From positions 62,001 through 126,000 of the forward strand of contig NZ_LOJF01000012.1 of assembly GCF_001494635.1 (NCBI RefSeq): a stretch of DNA of 64,000 bases, read 5' to 3'. The notes under the pieces are model-generated. The model was given only the letters and a program-made list of their open reading frames with translations, was not told the origin of the DNA and made no database searches. The translations under genes and the position numbers were made by a program. This DNA is from Tractidigestivibacter scatoligenes. GTDB taxonomy: Bacteria; Actinomycetota; Coriobacteriia; Coriobacteriales; Atopobiaceae. Below are positions 45,383 through 54,104 of the stretch, in pieces (the first letter of the stretch is position 1; every line of letters begins with the position of its first letter).

Positions 45383-46077
45383 CCGGCGGCAGCAGCCGCC
45401 GCAGCGCGCTCGCGGGCGCGCTTCTCGCGATCTTGGAACATTACGACAAACGAAACCAGGAGCAGCGCGGGGCTCACGAGAATCGCCCTCAAGCCCAGCG
45501 CCCCAATGACGCGGCTGCCCGCAATCGCGCCAATGGCAAAGCAGAGAATGACTCCGTAGTAGAGCAAGCATCCCTCGAGGTGCGCGCGGTCCTTCTCGTG
45601 CACATAGTCAACGAGCTTCTGGGTACCGCTGCGCAGGTTGCCAATGCACATGGTGGTGGCAAAGCCGTTGCCGTGAAGCTTCCTAAACGCCTGGACCTGA
45701 ATCCCGCAACCCAGAGATGTGAGGCTGTTAGCAATGAGGTTGAGGTCATCGGGGATGAACGCCACCACAAAAAGAAGAGCCGCCTCGACGAGAAGCGCGG
45801 TCTGGCGCCAGTGCAAGTGGCGCTCCTTCGAGAAAAGCTTGATGGAGTGTGCAAGGGCGATGCCCACCGCGAACGCGATCACGGGCACGGCGTAGTGAAG
45901 GGCGCGATCAACGTCGCCGTCAGCCAAGTTCACGCCAAAGAGCAGGATGTTGCCGGTCTGGGCGTTGGCAAAGACCTTACCGCGCGCGAGGTACGAGTAC
46001 GCATCCATGAGCCCGCCCGAGAATGCGAGAATTGCCGCCAGCTCGATTGACTCCGACGTCTGCCGTGCGCGCTTCAT
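45340..46077 (-). CDS. YoaK/DUF1275-family membrane protein
   Basis: A 245-residue protein with about six hydrophobic helices and the family motifs GGLMDAYSYLARGKVFANAQTGNI and GCGIQVQAFRKLHGNGFATTMCIGNLR. The function of DUF1275 proteins is not known. The C-terminal tail is Ala/Arg-rich (REKRARERAAAAAAAGAPG), and its last codons are made from the 61-bp repeat array, suggesting the repeat changed the 3' end. Confidence 0.87.
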   Translation of the reverse strand: MKRARQTSESIELAAILAFSGGLMDAYSYLARGKVFANAQTGNILLFGVNLADGDVDRALHYAVPVIAFAVGIALAHSIKLFSKERHLHWRQTALLVEAALLFVVAFIPDDLNLIANSLTSLGCGIQVQAFRKLHGNGFATTMCIGNLRSGTQKLVDYVHEKDRAHLEGCLLYYGVILCFAIGAIAGSRVIGALGLRAILVSPALLLVSFVVMFQDREKRARERAAAAAAAGAPGAAEKRPSASK

Positions 46078-46186
46078 CTACCAGGGCCTCCTAGCCTCGC
46101 GGGGCGTCGCCTAGTCACGCGCCCCACCGGTCGCTCGCCGCAACGCCGGCCCCAAGCCGCCACGGCCCCGCCATTGTAGCGCAGGG

Positions 46187-47008
46187 CTAACACGCCTGCG
46201 GCTCTATGAACTTCTCGACCACTTCTGCAAGGATGCCGTCATCGCAGCTGGAACGGGCAGCGTAGCCTGCCAACCCGTCGATGCCGTCAGTGGCATTCGA
46301 GACGGCAACGCCAAGCCCCGCAGCCTCAAGCATGGGCAGGTCGTTGAGGGAATCCCCCACCGCGATGGTCTCTGCCACGTCGACGCCCAGGATGCGTGCC
46401 AAGGCGCGCAGTCCGTGGCCCTTGTCCACGCCCTCGGGGAGGTACTCAAGGTAGCGTCCGGAGGAAAATGTAAACGCAGTTCCTGGCACCGCACCAATTT
46501 GCTCGGCCATCCGGTGGAGAAATGCGAGGTCATGCCTCACAAAGAGAATCTTCGCCAGGGAGACGTCACGCAGGAAGTCGATGGAGGCACCATCGAACTC
46601 ACGGTACGCCATGTGGCCGTCGAGGTAGCGCTTGTCGTCTTCCGGCAGGTTGGCCGCCCAGACAACGCCATCGCTCTGGTAGATGTGAACACCCACGTCA
46701 AAGGCCTTGCCCCGCTCGAAGAGGCCGCGAATTGTCTCAAAGGGAAGCGAGTGGCTCTCAAGGGGATGCGGGTCGCCCGCGCGATTGATGGTGCCGCCGT
46801 TGTACGAGATCACGTACGTCCCGTCGAGAAGATCCGCCGGCGCAGAGGAGAAGCTCTCGAGCACCGAGGAGTACGACCTCCCCGACGCCGGCACAAAGAG
46901 AACGCCCAGCTTGCGCATGCGCCGTATGGCGTCGATGTTTGCCTGCGGGATGCTGTGGTCGTGCGCGAGAAAGGTCTCGTCCATGTCGCTCGCAACCAGC
47001 TTGTACAT
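46187..47008 (-). CDS. Cof-type HAD-superfamily phosphatase
   Basis: A 273-residue HAD-IIB hydrolase: nucleophile motif VASDMDETFL, motif II in VPASGRSYSSV, motif III Lys in VDKGHGLRAL and motif IV GDSLNDLPML. The family removes phosphate from sugar phosphates, flavin or PLP-type cofactors; the substrate is unknown. Start taken at ATG 47008, six bases after GAGGAG; ATG 47014 is also possible. Confidence 0.92.
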   Translation of the reverse strand: MYKLVASDMDETFLAHDHSIPQANIDAIRRMRKLGVLFVPASGRSYSSVLESFSSAPADLLDGTYVISYNGGTINRAGDPHPLESHSLPFETIRGLFERGKAFDVGVHIYQSDGVVWAANLPEDDKRYLDGHMAYREFDGASIDFLRDVSLAKILFVRHDLAFLHRMAEQIGAVPGTAFTFSSGRYLEYLPEGVDKGHGLRALARILGVDVAETIAVGDSLNDLPMLEAAGLGVAVSNATDGIDGLAGYAARSSCDDGILAEVVEKFIEPQAC

Positions 47009-47080
47009 GCGCATCTCCTCACCGACAGAATCGCAATGCCTCGGGCGTGCCCCATCGTAATGAAACCCTGCCTCATGCAA

Positions 47081-47121
47081 GGGGACGGGCCTCACCGCTC
47101 GCACGGCGCCAGCCCGTCCCC
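47081..47121 (-). terminator. Terminator-like stem after the rubredoxin gene
   Basis: GGGGACGGGC (47081-47090) and GCCCGTCCCC (47112-47121) are perfect complements around 21 nt. The minus strand continues TTGC, so the T-run is weak. Confidence 0.5.
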
Positions 47122-47155
47122 ATCAACGCGAGAAAAAACTCCCGAAGCGTCGAGG

Positions 47156-47299
47156 CTACTCCTCGACGAGCTCGAACATGTCGGGGCCAACGCCGCACAC
47201 GGGGCAGACGTAGTCCTCGGGGAGCTCGGGGGTGTCAACGGTGACCTCGTAGCCGCAGACGGTGCAGCGGAAGGTGTAGGTCTTCTTCTCGTCAGCCAT
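47156..47299 (-). CDS. Rubredoxin-like protein
   Basis: A 47-residue electron carrier with two knuckles, [10 protein letters not shown] and [18 protein letters not shown], which bind one iron through four Cys. ATG 47299 follows AGAGAGGAA. It is next to a flavin reductase-rubredoxin fusion with a similar C-terminus; the two probably serve oxygen or peroxide reduction in an anaerobe. Confidence 0.9.
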   Translation of the reverse strand: MADEKKTYTFRCTVCGYEVTVDTPELPEDYVCPVCGVGPDMFELVEE

Positions 47300-47392
47300 G
47301 ATGGTTCCTCTCTCTTGGATACAACTAACGACCGGGCCGAGCAAATGCTACCTCAGAGCTTACATCAACCGTGGCACACCACGGGTGGAACG

Positions 47393-48058
47393 CTAGTCGA
47401 TCTTGGTGAAGTTCTCCGGACCAACGCCGCAGACGGGGCAGCGGAAGTCTGCCGGAAGCTCCTCGTCGGTGGTCTCGTAAACGTAGCCGCAGATGTTGCA
47501 GCGGAAGTGGTGCTTGGGCGCCGAGACGGGCACCACGGGCTTGGTTGGGTCTTCTCCCTCGATGTAGGAGGATGCCTTGGGCGGTGTCTTGCCCTTGAGG
47601 ACGCTGTGGTAGTAGGCGTAGGTCATAGGTTCCTCATCCGAGACGCGCTCGGCATCGCAGACCTCGCCGATGAACATCACATGGGTGCCCAGGTCGATGG
47701 TGTTCACCACGGCGCAGCAGACCATGGCGCAGGCATGCTCTGGCGTGTAGGGGTCAAAGAGCAGCGACGTCTTGGTGGTGATGCCCTCGAACTTGTCAAC
47801 ATCCGCCGAGCTCTTGAAGCCAAAGCGGCCAATGAAGGGCATGTCGGCCGTCTTGGAGACCACCGTGAGCGTGAAGTGCTCCGCCGCCTTCACGACCTGG
47901 GTGGTGTGGTTCTGCTTGTTGAGTGTGATGGCAACCTGCAGCGGGTCGCCCGTCACCTGCAGCGCGGTGTTGATGAGACACGCACCAACATTCTCGCCGT
48001 CGTTAGCCGACACCACATAGAGTCCGTACGAGAAGCTAAACATCGCCTTTGCGTCCAT
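47393..48058 (-). CDS. Flavin reductase-like domain fused to rubredoxin (high-molecular-weight rubredoxin type)
   Basis: A 221-residue protein. Residues ~1-150 are a flavin reductase (FMN-binding split barrel: FSFSYGLYVVSANDGENVGACL), and residues ~180-221 are a rubredoxin (HHFRCNICGYVYETTDEE...[13 protein letters not shown]). This is the layout of Hrb of Moorella, which passes electrons from NAD(P)H to flavodiiron proteins that reduce O2 or NO. The flavodiiron partner is not in the window. Confidence 0.9.
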   Translation of the reverse strand: MDAKAMFSFSYGLYVVSANDGENVGACLINTALQVTGDPLQVAITLNKQNHTTQVVKAAEHFTLTVVSKTADMPFIGRFGFKSSADVDKFEGITTKTSLLFDPYTPEHACAMVCCAVVNTIDLGTHVMFIGEVCDAERVSDEEPMTYAYYHSVLKGKTPPKASSYIEGEDPTKPVVPVSAPKHHFRCNICGYVYETTDEELPADFRCPVCGVGPENFTKID

Positions 48059-48094
48059 GGGTCTCCTCTCCTCGACCTTGCGGACCAGACGTTC

Positions 48095-48193
48095 CCATCA
48101 TATCGCCCGACGGCGCGAGCTAGCGGCCCAAGGCCGAGCGCGAGCACCCCGAGCTCTACACCATCATATCGCCCGACGGCGCGAGCTAGCGGC
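48095..48193. repeat. 33-bp perfect direct repeat at the smpB 3' end
   Basis: The same 33 bases occur at 48095-48127 and 48161-48193, 66 bp apart, starting CCATCATATCGCCCGACGG and ending GAGCTAGCGGC. The second copy contains the smpB stop codon and last codons; the first lies in the gap before the flavin reductase-rubredoxin gene. A duplication or an attachment-type event at the smpB end is suggested. Confidence 0.8.
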
Positions 48194-48662
48194 TCCTCTC
48201 CTTGAGCGCGCGTTGAATCTCGCGGTCGGTATCGCGGCGGGCCATGTCGTCGCGCTTGTCGTAGAGCTTCTTGCCGCGGCAGAGGCCAATACAGAGCTTC
48301 ACGCGGTTGTGCTCGTCGAAGTAGAGCTCAAGCGGGATGAGTGCCATGCCCTTGGTGCGGAGTTTGCCGTCGAGGTAGTCGATCTGGTGGCGGTGGAGCA
48401 GGAGCCTGCGCTTCCTGTCGGGGTCCACGTTCCACACGCCGCCGTTGGAATAGGGGTGGATGTGCACGCCATGCAGCCACACCTCTCCCCCACGGATGAG
48501 GCAGAAGGCGTCAGTGATCTGCGACGCGCGCTCGCGCAGGCTCTTGACCTCGGTGCCAGTGAGCTCGACGCCCGCCTCGAAGGTCTCGTCCACAAAGTAC
48601 TCGTGGCGTGCCGCGCGGTTGCGCGCGATGGTCTTCTTCTCGCGCTTAGTTGGCTTGGGCAT
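48186..48662 (-). CDS. smpB: SsrA-binding protein SmpB
   Basis: Binds tmRNA and brings it to stalled ribosomes. 158 residues: ARNRAARHEYFVDETFEAGVELTGTEVKSLR, then NRVKLCIGLCRGKKLYDKRDDMARRD and a basic C-terminal helix. ATG 48662 overlaps the end of the TPR gene by 17 bp. The gene end is inside one copy of a 33-bp direct repeat. tmRNA lies downstream on the same strand. Confidence 0.97.
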   Translation of the reverse strand: MPKPTKREKKTIARNRAARHEYFVDETFEAGVELTGTEVKSLRERASQITDAFCLIRGGEVWLHGVHIHPYSNGGVWNVDPDRKRRLLLHRHQIDYLDGKLRTKGMALIPLELYFDEHNRVKLCIGLCRGKKLYDKRDDMARRDTDREIQRALKERSR

Positions 48663-49584
48663 CGCCCGCACCCCCGTTTGCCTGCGAATCGTTCGTGTCA
48701 CCGGAGTCAGCGGCATCGCCAGCGGCGGCCTCCTGGGCCATCTCGGCATCCGTGTCGCGGATGAGCTGCAAAAGCGTCATGGCCGCGGGCTCGCCCACCA
48801 GGTCACGGGCACGCAGCGTGAGGTTGGTGGCAACGTCGCGCTCGCCTGCGGTGGCAGCGTCTTGGGCGCACATGAGCAGGCAGATGGCCACCTCGGCGTT
48901 TGCGCCATCGGGCAGTCCCTCCTCGGCGAGGAGGTCTGCGGTTTCCTTGTCCGTCACGCCATCCGGGTCTCGCTCTGTGCCAGCGGCCTGGTCGAGCGCG
49001 GCCCTGAGCGCCGAATCCTCCACCTCGAGGCGCCTTGCTGCACGAAGTGCGGCGGCAGCCGTGCGCGACTTGCCCTGCGCCTCAAAGTAGCCGGCAAAGT
49101 TGAGGAAGGCACATGCTAGGTGGCGCGCCTCGCTCGCGCGCTCGAAGCAGCTGTACGTGAGCGCCAGGTACTCCTGCATGTCTCCGTTGGTGCGGTAGAG
49201 GTCGGCAAGGTCAAGACGGTAGCCGCAGTTCATGGGGTTCCAGCGCACGGCCTGCTTGAGCGCCTCGACGCCGGCGTTGTAGTCGCCGGTGCGCACGCAC
49301 GCAAGCGCGAGGTCCGCATAGAGGCGGTCCAGAGGCTCGCCCACGTCATGCAGGGTGCGCGGGTCGCGCTCCACGCGACGGTAGCACAGGCGGTCAAAGA
49401 TCGTGGGGAAGCTAAACCACTGGTCACTCTCGGTGGCTGCGCAGTTGCGGTCGACGTACTCCTCGGCGTCCTCGGCGAGGCGGGCGAGAAGTTCCCGCGC
49501 CGCGTCGTCCTGTCCCTGCAGGATAAGGCCCTCGGCCTGCTCAAGGCTGTCTATCAGTGTGCTCTGGCTCTGCTCCTGGTCCAT
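48646..49584 (-). CDS. TPR-repeat protein of unknown function
   Basis: A 312-residue helical protein with tetratricopeptide-like pairs (LYADLALACVRTGDYNAGVEALKQAVRWNPMN; YRLDLADLYRTNGDMQEYLALTYSCFERA; AAAALRAARRLEVEDSALRAALDQ). The C-terminus is Ala/Asp/Gly-rich and disordered. There is no signal peptide, so it is probably a cytoplasmic scaffold. It lies between rnr and smpB and overlaps smpB, which suggests a link with RNA or ribosome quality control; that is inference. ATG 49584 follows GGGGAGAGG. Confidence 0.75.
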   Translation of the reverse strand: MDQEQSQSTLIDSLEQAEGLILQGQDDAARELLARLAEDAEEYVDRNCAATESDQWFSFPTIFDRLCYRRVERDPRTLHDVGEPLDRLYADLALACVRTGDYNAGVEALKQAVRWNPMNCGYRLDLADLYRTNGDMQEYLALTYSCFERASEARHLACAFLNFAGYFEAQGKSRTAAAALRAARRLEVEDSALRAALDQAAGTERDPDGVTDKETADLLAEEGLPDGANAEVAICLLMCAQDAATAGERDVATNLTLRARDLVGEPAAMTLLQLIRDTDAEMAQEAAAGDAADSGDTNDSQANGGAGDAQAN

Positions 49585-49660
49585 GTCCCTCTCCCCTGGC
49601 CCTTTAGGGGCCAAACTCACGCGCGAGACGCGCGGTATGCACTGCTCGTTAGTCTTCCCA

Positions 49661-51712
49661 TTATCGCGCGGCGTCACGCGCGTCCGCGAGCGCGAAGTCT
49701 ATCCTTCCGCGCGGGATGTCCGTCTCGGTGACCATCACGCGCACGTGCGTGCCCAGCCCCCACACGCGACCGGACTCCTCGCCCGTGAGGGTCATGCGGT
49801 CCTCGTCGTACTCGAGCCATTCCCCGCCAAGGGCGCGCGCGGGCAGCAGTCCCTCGGCGCAGGTCTCGTCGAGCATGACAAAGAGTCCAAAGCGCTCGCA
49901 GCCGCAAACCACGCCCGGGAAGACCTCGCCCACGCGGTCCGCGTAGAGCTCGGCCATCTTGATGTGCTGACTTGCGCGGGCAGCGGCATCTGCGGCGCGT
50001 TCCATCCGCGAGCACGTTGCACAGAGCTGCGGCAGCTGGCCGGCAATCTGCTCCTGCTCCTTGCCACCAAGCGTACCCGCAAGAAGCGCCTTGAGCGCAC
50101 GGTGCACAAGCTCGTCCGGATAGCGCCTAATGGGCGAAGTGAAGTGGCAGTACGCATGGGCCCCCAGCGCATAGTGGCCCTGGTTGGTGGGCAAATAGAT
50201 CGCGCGCTTCTGCGCACGGAGGAAAAGCGCGCTGGCGAGAAGCTCGCCGGACGTCCCGCGGGCAGCATCGAGAACGGCATTAATTGCCTCGGGCTCGCCC
50301 GCAATGAGCGCTTCTCGTTGGGCGTTGCCGTCAATGAGCCCCAGCTCCATGAGGGGACGGACCGTTGTGCGAAGGTCTTCCGGCGACGGTCGCTCGTGAA
50401 CGCGGTAGGCGCAGGGCACCTCTCGGTCCGCAAGCATGCGTGCCACGGACTCGTTGGCAAGAAGCATTGCCTCCTCAACCAAGCCGGTCGCTCGCGTGCG
50501 CGTACGCACGGTCACCCCGGTAGGATGCCCCTCCTCGTCGAGCGTGACCTTTGGCTCAACGGTGTCGAAGTCAATCGAGCCGCGCTCCTCGCGAATGCGC
50601 TCACGGAGACCGCGAATGCAGTCGAGCGTGCGCAGCGCCTCCTCCAGCACCTGGGCGTCCTTTTGGTCCTCGTGCAGCGCTGAGGCATCCACGCGGCCGG
50701 CAAGCAGGGCATCCACGGTGTCATAGTCAAGGCGCGCGGTCGAGCGAATGGCCGAGGTCATGGCCTCGGCCGAGATAAGGCGGCCTTGATCGTCAAGCTC
50801 CATGCGCACGCTCATGGCCAGGCGGTCCTCGTGCGGCCTGAGTGAGCACACGTCGTTGCAGAGGCGCTCGGGAAGCATGGGCAGCACGCGGTCGACAAGG
50901 TAGGCCGAGCAGGTGCGGCGCTTTGCCTCATTGTCGATGGGGCTGTCCCAGCCCACGTAGTGCGTCACGTCGGCGATGTGCACCCAGAGCTCAAAGCCGC
51001 CATCCTGGAGGCGCGTGGCAAAGACCGCGTCGTCGAAGTCTCGCGCGTCGGTGGGATCGATGGTCACGCAGCGAAGAGAGCGCAGATCCCGACGGCCGGG
51101 CTCGCGCTTCAAGGCCTCCTCGACACCGGCTTGGATGCCCTCTGCTTGCGCAAGTGCTGCCGGCGGAAACTCTGTGGCAAGCCCATAGGAGGCAATGACC
51201 GATTCGACGTTGAGGTCAAGCTCGTCCGAGGAGCCAACGCGGCGCTCGATGGTCACCACAGCGGCGCTGTTGCGGGTTGGGTACTCCGCGATGCGCGCAA
51301 CCACCACGTCGCCCTCCCCCACGCCGAGACGGGCTGGCGACGTGTCCTCAGGCACCACGAAGAAGTCGCGGCCCAGGCGCGCGTCGAGCGGTACTACGGC
51401 ACCAAGAGGACCCGCCAGCTCAAAGCGGCCGAGGAAGGTGGTCTGGGCACGGGTGATGACGCCCTGCACCAGGGCGACCTTCTCGCCACCACGGGCGGGA
51501 AAGACCGAGACCGTGACCTCGTCGCCGTTCATGGCCTCGCGCAGCCCCCGACGAGCAACGCGAAAGGTGCCCTCGGGTGTCTCGACCGTCGCCATTCCGG
51601 GCCGGGACACACGCAGCGTGCCAGTAAACGTAGGCGAGCGGCGCATGGCCGCCTTCCCGCCTCCGCGCCGGTGGCCGCCGCTGCGACGAGCGCCTGGACG
51701 CCTTCTGCCCAT
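49661..51712 (-). CDS. rnr: Ribonuclease R
   Basis: 3'-5' exoribonuclease that degrades structured RNA, including non-stop mRNA during trans-translation. 683 residues: a basic N-terminus (GRRRPGARRSGGHRRGGG), cold-shock domains, the RNB catalytic domain (TIDPTDARDFDDAVFA with metal-binding Asp) and a C-terminal S1 domain (VGEVFPGVVCGCERFGLFV). It lacks the long Lys-rich tail of E. coli RNase R. ATG 51712 follows AAGGAGG. The smpB and ssrA genes follow on the same strand. Confidence 0.95.
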   Translation of the reverse strand: MGRRRPGARRSGGHRRGGGKAAMRRSPTFTGTLRVSRPGMATVETPEGTFRVARRGLREAMNGDEVTVSVFPARGGEKVALVQGVITRAQTTFLGRFELAGPLGAVVPLDARLGRDFFVVPEDTSPARLGVGEGDVVVARIAEYPTRNSAAVVTIERRVGSSDELDLNVESVIASYGLATEFPPAALAQAEGIQAGVEEALKREPGRRDLRSLRCVTIDPTDARDFDDAVFATRLQDGGFELWVHIADVTHYVGWDSPIDNEAKRRTCSAYLVDRVLPMLPERLCNDVCSLRPHEDRLAMSVRMELDDQGRLISAEAMTSAIRSTARLDYDTVDALLAGRVDASALHEDQKDAQVLEEALRTLDCIRGLRERIREERGSIDFDTVEPKVTLDEEGHPTGVTVRTRTRATGLVEEAMLLANESVARMLADREVPCAYRVHERPSPEDLRTTVRPLMELGLIDGNAQREALIAGEPEAINAVLDAARGTSGELLASALFLRAQKRAIYLPTNQGHYALGAHAYCHFTSPIRRYPDELVHRALKALLAGTLGGKEQEQIAGQLPQLCATCSRMERAADAAARASQHIKMAELYADRVGEVFPGVVCGCERFGLFVMLDETCAEGLLPARALGGEWLEYDEDRMTLTGEESGRVWGLGTHVRVMVTETDIPRGRIDFALADARDAAR

Positions 51713-51725
51713 GAGTCCTCCTTGA

Positions 51726-51760
51726 GAAAACGGGGCGGCGCGAACAAGCCGCACCGCCCC
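51726..51760 (-). terminator. Intrinsic terminator after ftsX
   Basis: GGGGCGGTGCGGC pairs with GCGCCGCCCC (bulged) around TTGTTC, followed on the minus strand by GTTTTCTC. It separates ftsEX from rnr, though it closely precedes the rnr ribosome site. Confidence 0.75.
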
Positions 51761-51788
51761 AACTACCAGCAAGTCTTTAGTGCCCGCC

Positions 51789-52715
51789 TTAGACCTTGAG
51801 GTAGCGCCTCATGGCAATGGCAGAGCTAAAGAGGCCAATGAGAACGCCAAGAATCAAAAGGCCGCCGTAGGTGAGGTAAAGCGCCTGAGGCGAAACATAG
51901 AACGAGAGGAACTTGAGGCTGTTCTCGAGCCTGGGCATGACGTAGCTCATACCGGCCGCAAGCGCGGCGATGGCAAGGCCCGCGCCAATGAGCGACTCCA
52001 GCGTGCCCTCCATGATGAAGGGCCCTCGTATGAAGCCGTTCGACGCACCAACCAGGCGCATGATGGCAATCTCCCTGCGACGGGCGGTGATGGCAAGGCG
52101 AATGGTGTTGTTGATGAACACGAACGCCACGAAGATCAGAAGCACCACGAGTACGATGGCGGCAACGCGCACGATGTTGGTGACCGAGAAGAGCTTCTCG
52201 ACGGTATCGCGGCCATACTGGACGTCGCTCGACGGGTTGTCGGGTGTGTCGCAGACGGACTTGAAGGTCTCGTCGGCGATGAGCTTCTCGGCCGTGCCCT
52301 CAACCTGCTGCGGATCGGTAAGCTTGATCACGAGCGAGGCCGGAATGGGGTTCTGCCCATCGAGTGCGGCCACGGCATCGGAGGCGTTCCTCTGCGACAT
52401 CGAGGTGCGGTACTGCTCGAGGTTCTCGTCCTTGCTGCGGTACGTGACGGACTCGACGTTGTCCCAGCCCTGGATCTCGGACTGGAGCTGCTCAACGGCG
52501 GTCTGGTCGGCGTCATCGGCAAGGAAGGCCTGGATGGTGACCTTGTCCTCGACGCTGCCCACCATGTTGCTGAGCACGTTGGAGGCAAGGACAAATGCAC
52601 CGATGATGAAGAGCGAAAGGAAGATAGTTACGATTGCGCCAAGCACCGTCGACCAGTTCCTGCGGAAGTGGTGGCCGGCCTCGCGCAGCGAGTAGGTGAA
52701 GTTAGAGGGCACCAT
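51789..52715 (-). CDS. ftsX: Cell-division protein FtsX
   Basis: Membrane partner of FtsE that signals to peptidoglycan hydrolases at division. 308 residues: a short cytoplasmic start (FTYSLREAGHHFRRNW), one helix (GAIVTIFLSLFIIGAFVLAS), an extracytoplasmic domain (about 60-170) and three further helices with the MacB/FtsX core (RREIAIMRLVGASNGFIRGPFIMEG). ATG 52715 overlaps the ftsE end by 14 bp and has GGGAGG upstream. Confidence 0.93.
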   Translation of the reverse strand: MVPSNFTYSLREAGHHFRRNWSTVLGAIVTIFLSLFIIGAFVLASNVLSNMVGSVEDKVTIQAFLADDADQTAVEQLQSEIQGWDNVESVTYRSKDENLEQYRTSMSQRNASDAVAALDGQNPIPASLVIKLTDPQQVEGTAEKLIADETFKSVCDTPDNPSSDVQYGRDTVEKLFSVTNIVRVAAIVLVVLLIFVAFVFINNTIRLAITARRREIAIMRLVGASNGFIRGPFIMEGTLESLIGAGLAIAALAAGMSYVMPRLENSLKFLSFYVSPQALYLTYGGLLILGVLIGLFSSAIAMRRYLKV

Positions 52716-53685
52716 AGTAGCCGTAGCCTCCCCTCTCCTGGTCGCGGACAACATGGCCAGCTTCCAGCGCAATGACGCGCTTACGCATGGAGTCGACCAT
52801 CTCGCGGTCGTGGGTAGCCATGACCACGGTTGTGCCCTCGCGGTTAATGCGGTCGAGCAGCTTCATGATGCCCAGCGAGATGGCCGGGTCGAGGTTGCCC
52901 GTGGGCTCGTCGCAGATGAGCAGCGGCGGACGGTTGACCATGGCCCTTGCAACGGAGACGCGCTGCTGCTCGCCACCGGAGAGCTGGTCGGGGTAGTTGT
53001 CTTGCTTCTCGGCAAGGCCAACAAGGCGAAGCACCTCGGGGACCTGCACGTTGATAACGGCGCGCGGCTTGCCGATGCACTCAAGGGCAAAGGCGACATT
53101 CTCGTAGACCGTCTTGTCCGGCAGGAGCTTGAAGTCCTGATAGACGGTGCCAATCTGGCGACGGAGGTACGGAACCTTCTTGTTCTTGAGCTTGGTGAGG
53201 TCCTGGCCGGCGACAAGAACCTGGCCAGAGGTCGCGCGGCGCTCGCACGTTATGAGGCGCAGGAGCGACGACTTGCCCGAGCCGGAGTGACCCACGACAA
53301 AGACGAACTCGCCGGGGTAGATGTCCAGGCTTACGTCTTCGAGGGCGGGCTTGTTGGGCTGAGCCGGATAGATGAGGGTCACGTTCTTGAACGAGATGGT
53401 GGGGGTGCCGGTACGAGGCGCCGCAGGCGCGTCGTTTCCGGCGAGAGACGCAAAGACGCTTGTGTAGGGGCGCTGCTCGCTCGTGGAGTCTGCAGGATCG
53501 GATGCCGTGACGACGTGGACCGCCTCTGGTGCGTTTTCTGTTGCGGCAGGCGTCTGCGGCTCGTCCGCGTTCTCGACGGGCTCGATGTCCGGCACGTTGC
53601 TCACAATGTGCTCACTGGGGGGCACAAGCCTCATGCCATCCTCGCCTGACCCCTGTCGCTCTGTGCTGCGAAAGTGGTTGGCCAC
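52702..53685 (-). CDS. ftsE: Cell-division ATP-binding protein FtsE with long N-terminal extension
   Basis: ATPase of FtsEX. The 327-residue protein has Walker A GHSGSGKSS, LSGGEQQRVSVARAM and DEPTGNLDP. Usual FtsE is ~220-230 residues; here about 95 residues of acidic, Pro/Ala/Thr-rich sequence precede the ATPase (which starts near TISFKNVTLIYPAQPN). GTG 53685 is chosen because GAAGGAG lies 6 bp upstream. The extension is probably disordered. Confidence 0.93.
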   Translation of the reverse strand: MANHFRSTERQGSGEDGMRLVPPSEHIVSNVPDIEPVENADEPQTPAATENAPEAVHVVTASDPADSTSEQRPYTSVFASLAGNDAPAAPRTGTPTISFKNVTLIYPAQPNKPALEDVSLDIYPGEFVFVVGHSGSGKSSLLRLITCERRATSGQVLVAGQDLTKLKNKKVPYLRRQIGTVYQDFKLLPDKTVYENVAFALECIGKPRAVINVQVPEVLRLVGLAEKQDNYPDQLSGGEQQRVSVARAMVNRPPLLICDEPTGNLDPAISLGIMKLLDRINREGTTVVMATHDREMVDSMRKRVIALEAGHVVRDQERGGYGYYGAL

Positions 53686-53842
53686 GAAAGCTCCTTCTTC
53701 TTGCATAGCAGATGCAGATACATCCGCAATGATACCAAGCACTGGCGTAACGACATGCGAGCAGCCGCACACGAACAGAGAACACGCAGATGGAAGCCAC
53801 AAGAAGGCCACAGGCATATCAAGTAATACATCTGAGTCGTTA

Positions 53843-53872
53843 ATGTTATGGCTATAATTTAAGCCATAACAT
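53843..53872 (+). promoter_or_regulatory. Promoter/operator of the phd-doc module
   Basis: ATGTTATGGCT (53843-53853) and AGCCATAACAT (53862-53872) form 11-bp inverted arms around a -10 hexamer TATAAT (53853-53858). The Phd-type antitoxin probably binds this dyad and represses its own operon. Confidence 0.75.
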
Positions 53873-53891
53873 GAGCCTAAGGAGGTTTACC

Positions 53892-54104
53892 ATGGCGGCG
53901 CTTACAATGGGCCTTGCAGAGGCAAAGAACAACTTCTCCAAGGTAACGGCAGAGGTCAACCGAACCGGACGTCCCGTCACAGTACTTAAGAACAACAAGC
54001 CGTGGGTTGTCATTCAGCCAGCATCCGCGACTTCCAACACCGTTGATGTTGCCGTCGACTTCATGGATGAGTACTCGTCGGTATTCGCAGAGCTCGCAAA
54101 ATGA
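53892..54104 (+). CDS. Phd/YefM-family antitoxin
   Basis: A 70-residue antitoxin from ATG 53892, after AAGGAGG. The N-terminal fold is typical (TMGLAEAKNNFSKVTAEVNRTGRPVTVLKNNKPWVVI), and the C-terminus (VDFMDEYSSVFAELAK) would wrap the toxin. It is followed by the Doc-type gene with an ATGA overlap and preceded by an operator with the -10 inside it. Confidence 0.87.
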   Translation: MAALTMGLAEAKNNFSKVTAEVNRTGRPVTVLKNNKPWVVIQPASATSNTVDVAVDFMDEYSSVFAELAK

